A stretch of DNA of 64,000 nucleotides, from the NCBI RefSeq assembly GCF_001942625.1, contig NZ_MLCL01000079.1:127634-191633 (forward strand), read 5' to 3'. A program made the position numbers and the translations under genes. Within the stretch, counting starts at the first letter, position 1; each line of letters starts with the position of its first letter. This DNA is from Mycobacterium syngnathidarum. GTDB lineage: Bacteria; Actinomycetota; Actinomycetes; Mycobacteriales; Mycobacteriaceae. The notes under the pieces are model-generated. The model was not told where the DNA came from and ran no database searches. It saw only the letters and a program-made list of their open reading frames with translations. Positions 44,045 to 52,134 of this stretch are shown here, one piece after another.

Positions 44045-44847
44045 ATCGGCACCGGCTCGTACTTGGACATCAGCCAGCGGTCATCGACCTTGACCATGGT
44101 GGCCCGCGCAACAGACACGGTCTTCTGCGGCATTTCCCGCCCGACTTGGACGCTCTGGTCGACGAACAACACCAATTCGGCGCTGTCAGGCTGTGCGCTC
44201 ACCACCCCTGCGCGCAAGACGTCGGCTACCGCGGCGATCTGCTGAGCATGCGCCGCCGGGATCACGTCGTTGATCATCACCGAATATTTGCCGAGGAACT
44301 CCCCCGTCATCCGGTCACGGGCTGCGCCGAGCTGCTGCTCGACCGTCTCGGTCTCATACGACAGCATCTGGGCAGTGATCTCTTTGGCCGCCTGAACCGA
44401 TTCGTCACGGGCGGTGTCGCTTTGATCCTGCGCCACGATCAGCCACCGCAGAACCCCGCAGGTCACCGCCAGCACCAACGCGATGGCGGCCAACACCACC
44501 GGCAAGCTGACCCGTGACCGTGTGCGTGGGGCTTCAGCTTCGTCGGCTTCGTCGCTGGGTTCGACCGTGCCGGCGCCTGTCTCGGTATCGGTGTCGGTAT
44601 CGATGTCGGAGGCATCCGACTCAGAAGCATCCGACTCAGAGACATCCGGCTCAGAGACATCGCTGGCGGCCGCGTCGGCCATGTCCTCGGCCACCACGTC
44701 GCCCTCCGCTGCTGCTGCGGCTTCTACCGGCTCGGCGGCGTTCTGGTTTTCGGCAACCTCCGGCTCAGAGCTTGCCTGCTCGGGTTCGACTGAACCCGCC
44801 GCGGCCTTGCGACGCCCGCCCGGCGGCATCTTGTGCCGGCCGCTCAC
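44041..44847 (-). CDS. Mce-associated membrane protein (second of orphan pair)
   Basis: A 268-aa protein: a long acidic cytoplasmic N-terminus (~105 residues) containing Ser/Glu/Asp repeats (SEPDVSESDASESDASDIDT), one membrane helix (VVLAAIALVLAVTCGVLRWL) and an extracytoplasmic domain with GKYSVMINDVIPAAHAQQI and DDRWLMSKYEPVPM typical of Mas/OMAM proteins. No mce genes are nearby, so this is an orphan Mce-associated pair, comparable to Rv1362c/Rv1363c (from memory). ATGA/GTGA overlaps join it to both neighbours. Confidence 0.82.
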   Translation of the reverse strand: MSGRHKMPPGGRRKAAAGSVEPEQASSEPEVAENQNAAEPVEAAAAAEGDVVAEDMADAAASDVSEPDVSESDASESDASDIDTDTDTETGAGTVEPSDEADEAEAPRTRSRVSLPVVLAAIALVLAVTCGVLRWLIVAQDQSDTARDESVQAAKEITAQMLSYETETVEQQLGAARDRMTGEFLGKYSVMINDVIPAAHAQQIAAVADVLRAGVVSAQPDSAELVLFVDQSVQVGREMPQKTVSVARATMVKVDDRWLMSKYEPVPM

Positions 44848-45515
44848 TGGATGAACTCCACGTTCGACACCTTTGCCTTACCTTCGATGTCCTGCACCGT
44901 CACCACCATTCGCCACACCTGGGGCTTCTGTTCGGGCACACCCGCATTCGTCGACCGAACGGTCACCGACACGAGGACATTCGCCTTGTCGTCGGAGTAG
45001 GACTCCAGCCCCGATGACGTCACCGTTCCCGTCGACTTCGACTTGATCTGCTTGACCACCTCCAGGAACGACTTCGAGCGCCGCTCGAAGTCGTCGTAGA
45101 ACCGTCCCGTCGAGATGTCGAGCACTCGCTGGATGTCGTCTTCGGCGTGCTCCCAATCGATACTGGTGAGGTTCGTCGCGCCCAGCCGCGCGGTGTCCAC
45201 GAACATCGCACGTCGCTGCTGCTCCTGATGGACCTGGTAGTAGCCGTAACCCAGCCAACCGGTCAACGCCAGGAGCGCGACGACGAGCACCCCTCCGACG
45301 ATGCCCGCGGAAGCAGAACGCAGGAAACCACCCCGCTTGGGTGCCGCGTCGTCAGCTTCCGTCGCGGGTTCGGTGCCCTCAACCTGCGGTTCGACGGCCT
45401 CGGTCGACTCGTTTTCTGCCTCGGATTCCGGAACTGCGGGTTCGGGGGCGGACTGGCTCGACTCCTCGGTCTCGGTCGGCTCGACCGGCTCGGTGTCGGC
45501 GCTGTCGTCTGCCAT
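44844..45515 (-). CDS. Mce-associated membrane protein (first of orphan pair)
   Basis: A 223-aa protein with an acidic Glu/Pro/Ser-rich N-terminus (~60 residues), a single helix (AGIVGGVLVVALLALTGWLGYGYY) and a periplasmic NTF2-like Mas domain (IQRVLDISTGRFYDDFERRSKSFLEVVKQIKSKSTGTV). It opens the operon and its stop overlaps the next start (ATGA). OMAM proteins stabilise or assist Mce lipid-import complexes; the partner Mce system must lie elsewhere. Confidence 0.82.
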   Translation of the reverse strand: MADDSADTEPVEPTETEESSQSAPEPAVPESEAENESTEAVEPQVEGTEPATEADDAAPKRGGFLRSASAGIVGGVLVVALLALTGWLGYGYYQVHQEQQRRAMFVDTARLGATNLTSIDWEHAEDDIQRVLDISTGRFYDDFERRSKSFLEVVKQIKSKSTGTVTSSGLESYSDDKANVLVSVTVRSTNAGVPEQKPQVWRMVVTVQDIEGKAKVSNVEFIQ

Positions 45516-45641
45516 ACATCTGCTCCTCGGTGGCCCTTACGTGGTGCGTGCGATGGCACGCGTGCGGTCCAAAGTACGTGGCACCGGTCACACCGTCACC
45601 AGCGGTACCGGCAGTCCCGGATAGGCCGCCGGTCCGGGTCG

Positions 45642-46277
45642 CTACGAGCTGCCAGGCTCCCGGCAGGCTGTGCGCGCCCCGACCGCACGCAGGGCAAAGT
45701 CCAACGCCGCCGCACACGCTGACTCCCAATCGCCCTCGGGAGTCAGACGTGACAACTCGTGACTGACCACCGCGCGGATGGCCGCTGCATCCCGCTCCGG
45801 TCTGGTCAACGGAAGCGATCCGTCGTCTCGGCCGCGGCGCAGGAGACCGGCCAACGCACGTTCGCGGTCCAAGCGCCACTGTTCCTGCACCGACTGGTAG
45901 CCCCTGGCCGCACGGACCTCCTCCGAATCCAGAACAATCGCGCGCCCACGCAGCCGCGCATCGCGCATCACGTCGAACGACACCCTGATCCAGCGCGCCA
46001 GCAGTTCGGCGGGAGCACCGTCCTGGTCGGCGGCGATCTGGTCGAGCCGACGGCCCAGCGACTTGCCCGAACTCGCCTGCATGGCCAGGAACAAGGCATC
46101 CTTGGATTCGAAATGGCGATAAAACGCCCGGGTGGACAACCCGGCCCGAGCCAGCACCGCCGCTATCGGCACCGCACCATCGTGGGGCTCGGACAGGCAG
46201 GTGAAGGCGGCTTTGATGATCGCGTGGCGTTCCGCTGCCATCACGTCGTTCGCCTCGGCACCTGGCTCGCTCTGCAC
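45642..46277 (-). CDS. TetR-family transcriptional regulator
   Basis: A 211-aa regulator with the TetR helix-turn-helix near residues 14-60: HAIIKAAFTCLSEPHDGAVPIAAVLARAGLSTRAFYRHFESKDALF in two helices. The rest is a variable ligand domain (LARWIRVSFDVMRDARLRGRAIVL). GTG 46277 is chosen because it precedes the conserved part by ~12 residues; ATG 46241 is possible. It is 99 bp from a divergent alpha/beta hydrolase, a plausible target. Confidence 0.8.
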   Translation of the reverse strand: MQSEPGAEANDVMAAERHAIIKAAFTCLSEPHDGAVPIAAVLARAGLSTRAFYRHFESKDALFLAMQASSGKSLGRRLDQIAADQDGAPAELLARWIRVSFDVMRDARLRGRAIVLDSEEVRAARGYQSVQEQWRLDRERALAGLLRRGRDDGSLPLTRPERDAAAIRAVVSHELSRLTPEGDWESACAAALDFALRAVGARTACREPGSS

Positions 46278-46376
46278 GATTGCCGATTCTAGGAACGCCA
46301 CGCCGCGCGGGTCGCAGATGTGGCGAAAACCCACCTGGGTAACGTGACCTCCCGGGGCCTGCCGAGAGGAATGTCC

Positions 46377-47249
46377 GTGAGCACCGGGAAAACCGAGCAC
46401 AGCGAGTCACGCACCGTCACGTTCCGGGGAGTCGATGACCTGAACCTGGTCGGCGACGAGTGGAACCGAGACGCCGCGTCCGCTGCCGACCGTCCCACCG
46501 TCCTGCTACTGCACGGCGGCGGACAGAACCGGTACTCCTGGAAGAACACCGGGCAGATCCTGGCCGATCGCGGTTTGCACGTGATCGCGCTCGACGCACG
46601 AGGTCACGGCGACAGCGACCGCTCGCCGAGCGCGAACTATTCGGTGGAGGCGCTCTCCGCTGACGTGCAGCAGGTGCTGTACCAGCTCGGACGCCCGGCG
46701 GTGCTGATCGGGGCCAGCATGGGTGGGCTGACCAGCATCCTGGCCGCCCATGAGGCCGGCCCGGAACTGGTCACCAAGCTGATCCTGGTCGACGTGGTGC
46801 CGCGGTTCGAGAAGAGCGGTAGCGCCCGCATTCGCGATTTCATGTTCACCAACGTCGATGGCTTCGACTCCCTTGAAGCGGCGGCCGAGGCCGTTGCGGC
46901 CTACCTGCCCTACCGCACGAAGCCGCGCAGCCCGGAGGGCCTGCAGAAGAACCTGCGGCTGCGCGACGGGCGCTGGTACTGGCACTGGGATCCGGCCTTC
47001 CTCACCAAACCCGAGGACGACCCGTTCGTGCGGGTGGAGAAGCTCGAACACGCCGCGATGGCGCTGACCATTCCGATCCTGCTGATCCGCGGCAAGCTGT
47101 CCGATGTGGTCAGCCCCCAAGGGGTGCAGGACTTCCTGGAGAAGGTGCCCGCCGCCGAGTTCGTCGAGCTGTCCGATGCGGGGCACACTGCCGCCGGCGA
47201 TGACAACGACGCGTTCTCCGAGGTCGTCGTGGAGTTCGTCGCGCGGTGA
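46377..47249 (+). CDS. Alpha/beta hydrolase
   Basis: A 290-aa hydrolase: VLLLHGGGQNRYSWKN oxyanion region, GHGDSDRS, nucleophile Ser in LIGASMGGLTSIL, and the late LLIRGKLSDVVS and SDAGHTAAGDDN with acid and His. The start is GTG 46377, 6 nt after GAGAGGA (46364-46370); an upstream ATG at 46371 touches that site. Divergent from the TetR gene. Its stop overlaps the start of a 62-aa ORF (GTGA). Confidence 0.83.
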   Translation: MSTGKTEHSESRTVTFRGVDDLNLVGDEWNRDAASAADRPTVLLLHGGGQNRYSWKNTGQILADRGLHVIALDARGHGDSDRSPSANYSVEALSADVQQVLYQLGRPAVLIGASMGGLTSILAAHEAGPELVTKLILVDVVPRFEKSGSARIRDFMFTNVDGFDSLEAAAEAVAAYLPYRTKPRSPEGLQKNLRLRDGRWYWHWDPAFLTKPEDDPFVRVEKLEHAAMALTIPILLIRGKLSDVVSPQGVQDFLEKVPAAEFVELSDAGHTAAGDDNDAFSEVVVEFVAR

Positions 47250-47434
47250 ACGCCGAGCGTGACGCTGTCGGCTTCAGCTTTCTGCGCGAACCCGAGCTGC
47301 CCGCGACGGCCCAGACGGTGCCCAATCTGCGCGACGACAAGCTCACCGCGGTAACCGGTCTGGGCTCAGGCGGCGCGGCCCGTGTCTGTCTGCTACGGCA
47401 TCTTCCTACGCCGACACCCCGGACCGGGTACTGA
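47246..47434 (+). CDS. Hypothetical ORF, 62 aa, coupled to the hydrolase
   Basis: GTG 47246 overlaps the hydrolase stop by GTGA and opens a 62-codon frame (MNAERDAVGFSFLREPELPA at the start, PTPTPRTGY at the end). The first ~45 residues look protein-like; the tail is basic and Pro-rich. No family recognised. It may be a remnant of a longer gene cut by a frameshift or a small coupled protein. Confidence 0.35.
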   Translation: MNAERDAVGFSFLREPELPATAQTVPNLRDDKLTAVTGLGSGGAARVCLLRHLPTPTPRTGY

Positions 47435-47459
47435 CCGAGGGCTGACCAACCATGCCGGC

Positions 47460-47630
47460 CTATCGTGCTTGCTCGGCCCCTTCGGCTTCGGCCAACCGCC
47501 GGTGGAGCCGCTCCCGGATGTCCTGCGGGGTGTAGGCATTGCGGCGGCGTTGGTCCCGCGCCACTATGACGCCGCCGGCGACAACCCCCGCGACACCGGC
47601 CAGCCCTATCCACTTCCAGATGCTGCGCAT
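47460..47630 (-). CDS. Small single-pass membrane protein, 56 aa
   Basis: A 56-residue protein: MRSIWKWIGLAGVAGVVAGG with a membrane helix, then a basic RDQRRRN and a charged helix YTPQDIRERLHRRLAEAEGA. This anchor-plus-charged-helix layout occurs in conserved mycobacterial small proteins. ATG at 47628-47630 is the only start placed at the helix. Its start faces the divergent amidase-like gene 26 bp away. Function unknown. Confidence 0.65.
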   Translation of the reverse strand: MRSIWKWIGLAGVAGVVAGGVIVARDQRRRNAYTPQDIRERLHRRLAEAEGAEQAR

Positions 47631-47656
47631 GCTCTCAGTGTGCCTAAGCTTCGCTT

Positions 47657-48352
47657 GTGAAAGCGAACACGGTGGCTCTGACCAAGGCACTGGAGGAAAC
47701 TCGGACGGGCGACATCTGGCTGTTCCGCGGTGGCTCGGGGCCGGACCGCGCAATCCAGACCCTGACCAACAGCCCGGTCAACCATGTCGGGATGACGGTC
47801 GCGATCGACGACCTGCCGCCGCTGATCTGGCACGCCGAGCTCGGCGACAAGCTGCTCGACATCTGGACTGCCACCAACCATCGCGGAGTGCAGCTCAACG
47901 ATGCCCGCCAAGCCGTCGAGCGCTGGGCGCACAACTACGGGCAGCGCTGCTGGTTACGCCAGCTCACCCCGTTCGCATCTCGCGAGCAGGAGGACCAGCT
48001 GCTCAAAGTGATCGCCCGGATGAACGGCACCGCCTTTCCCACCACGGCGCGACTGACCGGACGCTGGCTGCGCGGCCGGGTACCGGTCATCAGTGACTTC
48101 ACCCGGGGAATTCCATTTGTGCACAACAAGGTTCGTGAGTCCGCCGAACGCAAGAAGTCTCGCACCCGGCAGGTCGGGCTGGAAACCGCCTACTGCGCGG
48201 AGACGGTGGCCATCACTTACGAGGAGATGGGTTTGCTGTCCACCGAGAAGCACTACAACTGGTTCGATCCGGGCTCGTTCTGGAGCGGTGACCAGCTGCC
48301 GCTGGCCAGCGGCTACCGATTGGGCGACGAGATCTCCGTGATCGTCGACTGA
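47657..48352 (+). CDS. Permuted NlpC/P60 (papain-like, YiiX-type) domain protein
   Basis: A 231-aa protein in which the catalytic residues appear in the order His then Cys, as in circularly permuted NlpC/P60 enzymes: TGDIWLFRGGSGPDR, then NSPVNHVGMTVAID (His ~44) and finally TAYCAETVAITYEEMGLL (Cys ~178). Such proteins (YiiX/YaeF, LRAT-like) act on peptide or acyl amides/esters. There is no signal peptide, so it is cytoplasmic. It starts with GTG 47657. Substrate unknown. Confidence 0.7.
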   Translation: MKANTVALTKALEETRTGDIWLFRGGSGPDRAIQTLTNSPVNHVGMTVAIDDLPPLIWHAELGDKLLDIWTATNHRGVQLNDARQAVERWAHNYGQRCWLRQLTPFASREQEDQLLKVIARMNGTAFPTTARLTGRWLRGRVPVISDFTRGIPFVHNKVRESAERKKSRTRQVGLETAYCAETVAITYEEMGLLSTEKHYNWFDPGSFWSGDQLPLASGYRLGDEISVIVD

Positions 48353-48453
48353 CGCGCGGGCTACGGCGAGAAACTCCGGCCGAACTCTGTCTCACGTACC
48401 GTAATCGCGGCACAATGGCCTGGTGAGCAGCACCCCAAAGGAGGGGAGCCACC

Positions 48454-48861
48454 ATGGATCGCATTGCACGATTGGCGGCCATCGCCGTGGCCGGCGGGCT
48501 GGTCGTGGCCGGCTCAGGGGCGGCTGTCGGCCATGCGGACCCGGCTTTCGGCCCGAGTTATCAGGGCGGGAACTGCCCGGACGGACTCACATGCACCCAC
48601 TGGTGCCCCGGCGATCCTCCGATACCGGGCAGCCACGTCATCACCTGGGACGCCAACATCTGCCATGACTGGTACTGGAACTCCGAAGGCGTCGTGGACA
48701 TCGCATCCAACACGATCTATCCCTGGCACGGCGTCCCGCATGAGGCTCCGCCGCCGCCCGTTCTAGGCCCACCGCCGCCGCCCGCTCCCCCGCAGCCGCT
48801 GCCTGCGGATTGCCCGCCGTGGTCGCCCATCCTGGCCCCCTCACGTTGCGGCGGGCTGTAG
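48454..48861 (+). CDS. Small secreted Cys-containing, Pro-rich protein, 135 aa
   Basis: A 135-aa exported protein with a strong ribosome site (AAAGGAGGGG, 10 bases before the ATG). MDRIARLAAIAVAGGLVVAGSGAAVGHADP is a signal peptide, split here as a basic start and GHA-DP cleavage. The mature part has six cysteines (GGNC, LTC, HWC, NIC, ADC, RCG) and a Pro-rich segment (PPPPVLGPPPPPAPPQP). It resembles other mycobacterial secreted small proteins of unknown role; disulfides are likely. Confidence 0.72.
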   Translation: MDRIARLAAIAVAGGLVVAGSGAAVGHADPAFGPSYQGGNCPDGLTCTHWCPGDPPIPGSHVITWDANICHDWYWNSEGVVDIASNTIYPWHGVPHEAPPPPVLGPPPPPAPPQPLPADCPPWSPILAPSRCGGL

Positions 48862-48983
48862 CGCTCGCATTTCGACGGTCTTCCCGACCTCCGCCGAGGG
48901 CATTATGTTAATGTCCATTCTTGTACAATGCTTGTGGTATATAGCCGAGTAATCAACAAGCAGAATCATTGTTGGGGATTTAT

Positions 48984-48999
48984 GTGAATGTTTATTCAC
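48984..48999. promoter_or_regulatory. Palindrome in AT-rich promoter of the aldehyde dehydrogenase gene
   Basis: GTGAAT-gttt-ATTCAC at 48984-48999, 17 bp upstream of the ATG, within a clearly AT-rich stretch (about 48900-49005) that stands out from the GC-rich surroundings. TTGTACAA upstream (48922-48929) is a second small palindrome. Likely a TetR-type operator (inference). Confidence 0.5.
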
Positions 49000-49016
49000 G
49001 AAACAAGGGGGCAACG

Positions 49017-50447
49017 ATGACGGAAACGACATCCAGGAACGGCAATACCGCTCAAGCAGCGGTCGCTGACCAGCTGACCGAGGTCGACGTCAGCCGGATC
49101 ACCAAGACCCTGCGGACGACCTTCCACAGCGGCCGGACACGATCGGCCCAGTGGCGCTCGGATCAGCTGAACCGACTCGCGCAGATGATGACCGACAATG
49201 AGACCGCGATCATCGAAGCGCTATCGGCGGATCTGGGCCGCGCACCTTTCGAATCCTGGCTGACCGATATCGCCGGCACAGTTGCCGAAGCACGTTACGC
49301 CGCAAAGCATGTCAAGCGCTGGATGCGGCGCGACCGACGGATGCTCGAACTACCCCAACTACCCGGACGGGGCTGGGTCGAGTTCGAGCCGTACGGCACC
49401 GTCCTGATCATCGGGACCTGGAACCTACCCTTCCTCCTGACCTTGGGCCCCGCCATCGGCGCCATCGCAGCCGGAAACACCGTGCTGATCAAGCCTTCCG
49501 AGTTCGCACCGCGGACGTCACGACTGTTGGCGGAACTGCTCCCGCGCTACCTCGACCGTGAGGCGGCAGTGGTCGTCGAAGGCGGGCGCGCGGCCAGCGA
49601 ACTGCTGATTGAGCAGCAGTTCGACCGAATCTTCTTCACCGGCGGAGCAGCGACCGGCAGCAAGATCCTGGCGGCAGCGGCCCGGCATCTGACACCTGTG
49701 ACGTTGGAACTGGGCGGAAAGAGCCCGGTGATCCTCGCCGATGATTGCGATGTCGACGTCGCGGCCGCCCGGATCGGGTGGACGAAGCTCATCAATTCGG
49801 GGCAGGTCTGCGTCGCTCCCGACTACGTTCTCGCCCACCGAGATGTCGCCGAACGCTTCGTCGACCGACTGTGTGATTCCTGGGTTCGCTACCGGGCGGG
49901 CCAACCAAAAGGCATGCCGATCCTCAACATTGACCATGTCGAGCGGTTGGGTGAATATCTGATCGACACCCGCGGGGACATCGCCTTCGGTGGCGGCATC
50001 GACCGGTCGTCGCTCACCGTCGAGCCGACCGTGGTGCTCAACCCCGATCCCTCCGAGCCGCTGATGACCGAGGAGATCTTCGGGCCGATCCTTCCGGTGA
50101 TCACGGTCGATTCTGTCAGCGATGCAATCGATTTCGTGAACTCCCGGCCCAAACCACTTGCCGCCTACCTGTTCAGTCGATCTCGATCGGTGCGCAATCG
50201 TGTGGTGTCCGAGGTGCCGGCAGGCGGAATGCTGATCAATCACGTGGCATTCCAGGCATCGACCACCCGGCTGCCCTTCGGCGGGGTGGGCAACTCCGGA
50301 ATGGGTGCCTACCACGGACATTGGGGCTTTCAGGAGTTCAGCCATGCCAAGACGGTGTTGACCAAACCCACCCGGCCCGATCTGTCCCAGATCCTGTACC
50401 CACCCTACACCGACCGGGTCTGGAAGCTGGCACGCAAGCTGTTCTGA
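49017..50447 (+). CDS. Aldehyde dehydrogenase (class 3-like)
   Basis: A 476-aa NAD(P)-dependent aldehyde dehydrogenase. Asn136 in TWNLPF, Glu231 in LELGGKSP and catalytic Cys265 in SGQVCVAPDY are in place; the compact length and FEPYGTVLIIGTWN fit the class 3/fatty aldehyde group. The C-terminal PFGGVGNSGMGAYHG is conserved. ATG 49017 follows AAGGGGG. The frame opens earlier but reads through the AT-rich promoter. A role in fatty-aldehyde or alkane-derived aldehyde oxidation is inferred. Confidence 0.9.
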   Translation: MTETTSRNGNTAQAAVADQLTEVDVSRITKTLRTTFHSGRTRSAQWRSDQLNRLAQMMTDNETAIIEALSADLGRAPFESWLTDIAGTVAEARYAAKHVKRWMRRDRRMLELPQLPGRGWVEFEPYGTVLIIGTWNLPFLLTLGPAIGAIAAGNTVLIKPSEFAPRTSRLLAELLPRYLDREAAVVVEGGRAASELLIEQQFDRIFFTGGAATGSKILAAAARHLTPVTLELGGKSPVILADDCDVDVAAARIGWTKLINSGQVCVAPDYVLAHRDVAERFVDRLCDSWVRYRAGQPKGMPILNIDHVERLGEYLIDTRGDIAFGGGIDRSSLTVEPTVVLNPDPSEPLMTEEIFGPILPVITVDSVSDAIDFVNSRPKPLAAYLFSRSRSVRNRVVSEVPAGGMLINHVAFQASTTRLPFGGVGNSGMGAYHGHWGFQEFSHAKTVLTKPTRPDLSQILYPPYTDRVWKLARKLF

Positions 50448-50457
50448 CCAGGGCTCG

Positions 50458-50476
50458 GGCCGCCCCTCGGGCGGCC
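50458..50476. terminator. GC-rich hairpin after the aldehyde dehydrogenase gene
   Basis: GGCCGCCC (50458-50465), ctc loop, GGGCGGCC (50469-50476), 11 bp after the stop at 50447 and between convergent genes. There is no T-run, so it is a stem-only terminator candidate. Confidence 0.5.
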
Positions 50477-50530
50477 AAGATGCTCGCGCGCCACCGATCC
50501 CAGGTGAGGCCCGAGGGGTCGGTCAGGGCG

Positions 50531-50872
50531 CTACCTGCGGTTGACGCGGACTGCCTCTTGGATCAGCGCTTTGAACGCGTCCGCATCCAACTCGTCGTCT
50601 TGACGCAGATCGATGGAACGCCCAACTGGAGCCTCGAGGCTCGCGTTGAACAGATGGTCGGGGTCTTTCACGGACGAGCCTTTGGCAAAGTTCACCTTGA
50701 CCTTGCCCTTGTACATCTCCAAGGTGCAGATCAGGCCATCCAGCGAGAACGCAGGCACACCGTCAGGGTTGGATGGCTTGCGCCACTTGATCTCCTCGAC
50801 CACGTCGGGTTCGGCTTGTGTGATCAACGACCGGATCTCATCGACCCGATCGACGCGCCAATCCCCACTCAC
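50531..50872 (-). CDS. DUF1801 family protein
   Basis: A 113-aa protein of the DUF1801/YdhG-like fold: VDEIRSLITQAEPDVVEEIKWRKPSNPDGVPAFSLDGLICTLEMYKGKVKVNFAKGSS (across two sub-motifs). GTG 50870-50872 is preferred because conserved residues begin about 20 aa later; the longer open frame overlaps the next DUF1801 gene. The EIKWRKP...VPAFS pattern is characteristic. Function is not established; these small proteins are common in soil actinobacteria. Confidence 0.72.
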   Translation of the reverse strand: MSGDWRVDRVDEIRSLITQAEPDVVEEIKWRKPSNPDGVPAFSLDGLICTLEMYKGKVKVNFAKGSSVKDPDHLFNASLEAPVGRSIDLRQDDELDADAFKALIQEAVRVNRR

Positions 50873-50981
50873 GTCCGCCAATGTACGCCGACCGACGGTA
50901 GCGACCGCCTGGCGAGCGTGGACCCATGCCCGAGAACTGGACCTGATGCGCGCATATCTGCCACGCTCGCCGCTGGTGCGC

Positions 50982-51341
50982 TTACGCGATGGCGGCGCGG
51001 ACGATCTCCGCGACACGCTGCTCGGTGACATCGTCCAGGCCATCGAAGTACCAGGCCGCGGGAATCAACAGTCCATCCTTGCCCCCGGCCGGCTTGAGCG
51101 TGGCTTTCTCAGTCACCCCTAGGCTCATCAGCTCGTCATTGCGGAAGAAGACGAGGACGGGACTACTCGCGGACCTGGCATAGCCAGGCATGCCGTACCA
51201 GATGCGCGGCTTGAGCTCGGGTGCCGCTGCGACGATCACGTCGTGCATGCGGCGCATGACCTCCCGCGCAGGCTCATCCATCCCCGCGATCTTGTCGAGG
51301 ACCTGCTTGAGGTTCTTGTCGTCCTTGTTGGCCACTGTCAT
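50982..51341 (-). CDS. DUF1801 family protein, second copy
   Basis: A 119-aa protein: KQVLDKIAGMDEPAREVMRRMHDVIVAAAPELKPRIWYGMPGYARSASSPVLVFFRNDELMSLGVTE, read here as separate conserved blocks, with the ELKPRIWYGMPGYA motif and a final LIPAAWYFDGLDD. It is a distant relative of the DUF1801 protein at 50531-50872 on the same strand, 109 bp apart. Starts with ATG 51341. Function unknown. Confidence 0.75.
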   Translation of the reverse strand: MTVANKDDKNLKQVLDKIAGMDEPAREVMRRMHDVIVAAAPELKPRIWYGMPGYARSASSPVLVFFRNDELMSLGVTEKATLKPAGGKDGLLIPAAWYFDGLDDVTEQRVAEIVRAAIA

Positions 51342-51594
51342 GTCCTTTCGTGAGCCGGTATCGATCTACCGGCGCAATGGAGTAGGCGCGAGTTGACGCA
51401 GCACCCCATTTCGGACATGTCCTGATCGGCTCAGGCCTCTCCGCAATGATTCAGGCGATCGTTCACCTGGAAGCGCAGAACGTGGCAGGCATCGCCGGCC
51501 ACGTCGCTCACGCTAACACGGCTCACCGATAACGGCCGCCGCGCATGCGAGGATCTGCTCGAGCACCGCAATGCCTAGAACACCGGGAGAGACG

Positions 51595-51978
51595 ATGGCC
51601 AGCCGTTGGTCCGGAGTAACCATCGATTGCGTCGATCCGGTTCGGCTGTCGACCTTTTGGGCGACCCTGCTCGGCATTCCAGTGTCGAGTGAACACGGAG
51701 GTGATCCGGCCTGGGCGACTGTGGGCTCACGCGCGGGACAGTTTCCCCGCCTCACCTTCCAGCGCGTAGCCGAACCGAAAGCCGGAAAGGTACGCATCCA
51801 CCTGGACGTCGAAGTCGACGACATCGACACCGGACGTCACCAGGTCGAGGAACTGGGTGGACGCTTTTCCGGCTTCCGGCATGACTACGACGAAGGGGTC
51901 GTGCTGAACATGCTGGATCCCGAGGGTCATGAATTCTGCCTGGTGCAGTATTTCGACAGGGCCGCCCCTAGACGTTGA
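51595..51978 (+). CDS. VOC-family (glyoxalase/bleomycin-resistance-like) protein
   Basis: A 127-aa vicinal-oxygen-chelate protein: WSGVTIDCVDPVRLSTFWATLLG in the N-terminal half and a C-terminal VLNMLDPEGHEFCLVQ that carries the metal-type Glu. The two beta-alpha-beta-beta-beta units are visible. ATG 51595 follows GAGAG; the longer start (51571) lacks a ribosome site. Members are lyases, dioxygenases or binding proteins; no specific reaction can be assigned. Confidence 0.8.
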   Translation: MASRWSGVTIDCVDPVRLSTFWATLLGIPVSSEHGGDPAWATVGSRAGQFPRLTFQRVAEPKAGKVRIHLDVEVDDIDTGRHQVEELGGRFSGFRHDYDEGVVLNMLDPEGHEFCLVQYFDRAAPRR

Positions 51979-52088
51979 CGCGGGGCTCCACGAGATCGCG
52001 TTACCGACACAACGTCGGTACCCGTTGGCTCTGCGGTCAGGGCGCAAAACTTCGAGAGCACACCACCATAGCCGCAGAGTCAACGGCA

Positions 52089-52120
52089 CTACACGTTGAA
52101 GCGGAACTCCACCACGTTCC
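52089..52120. repeat. Copy of the ychF 3' end (outer boundary of the vapBC segment)
   Basis: The minus strand here reads as a perfect in-frame end of YchF (encoding VVEFRFNV and a TAG stop) though no ychF gene precedes it. Its core ACGTTGAAGCGGAACTC (52093-52109) is repeated exactly at 52851-52867, next to the real ychF end. Confidence 0.8.
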
Positions 52121-52134
52121 AGCGCGAAACAACG

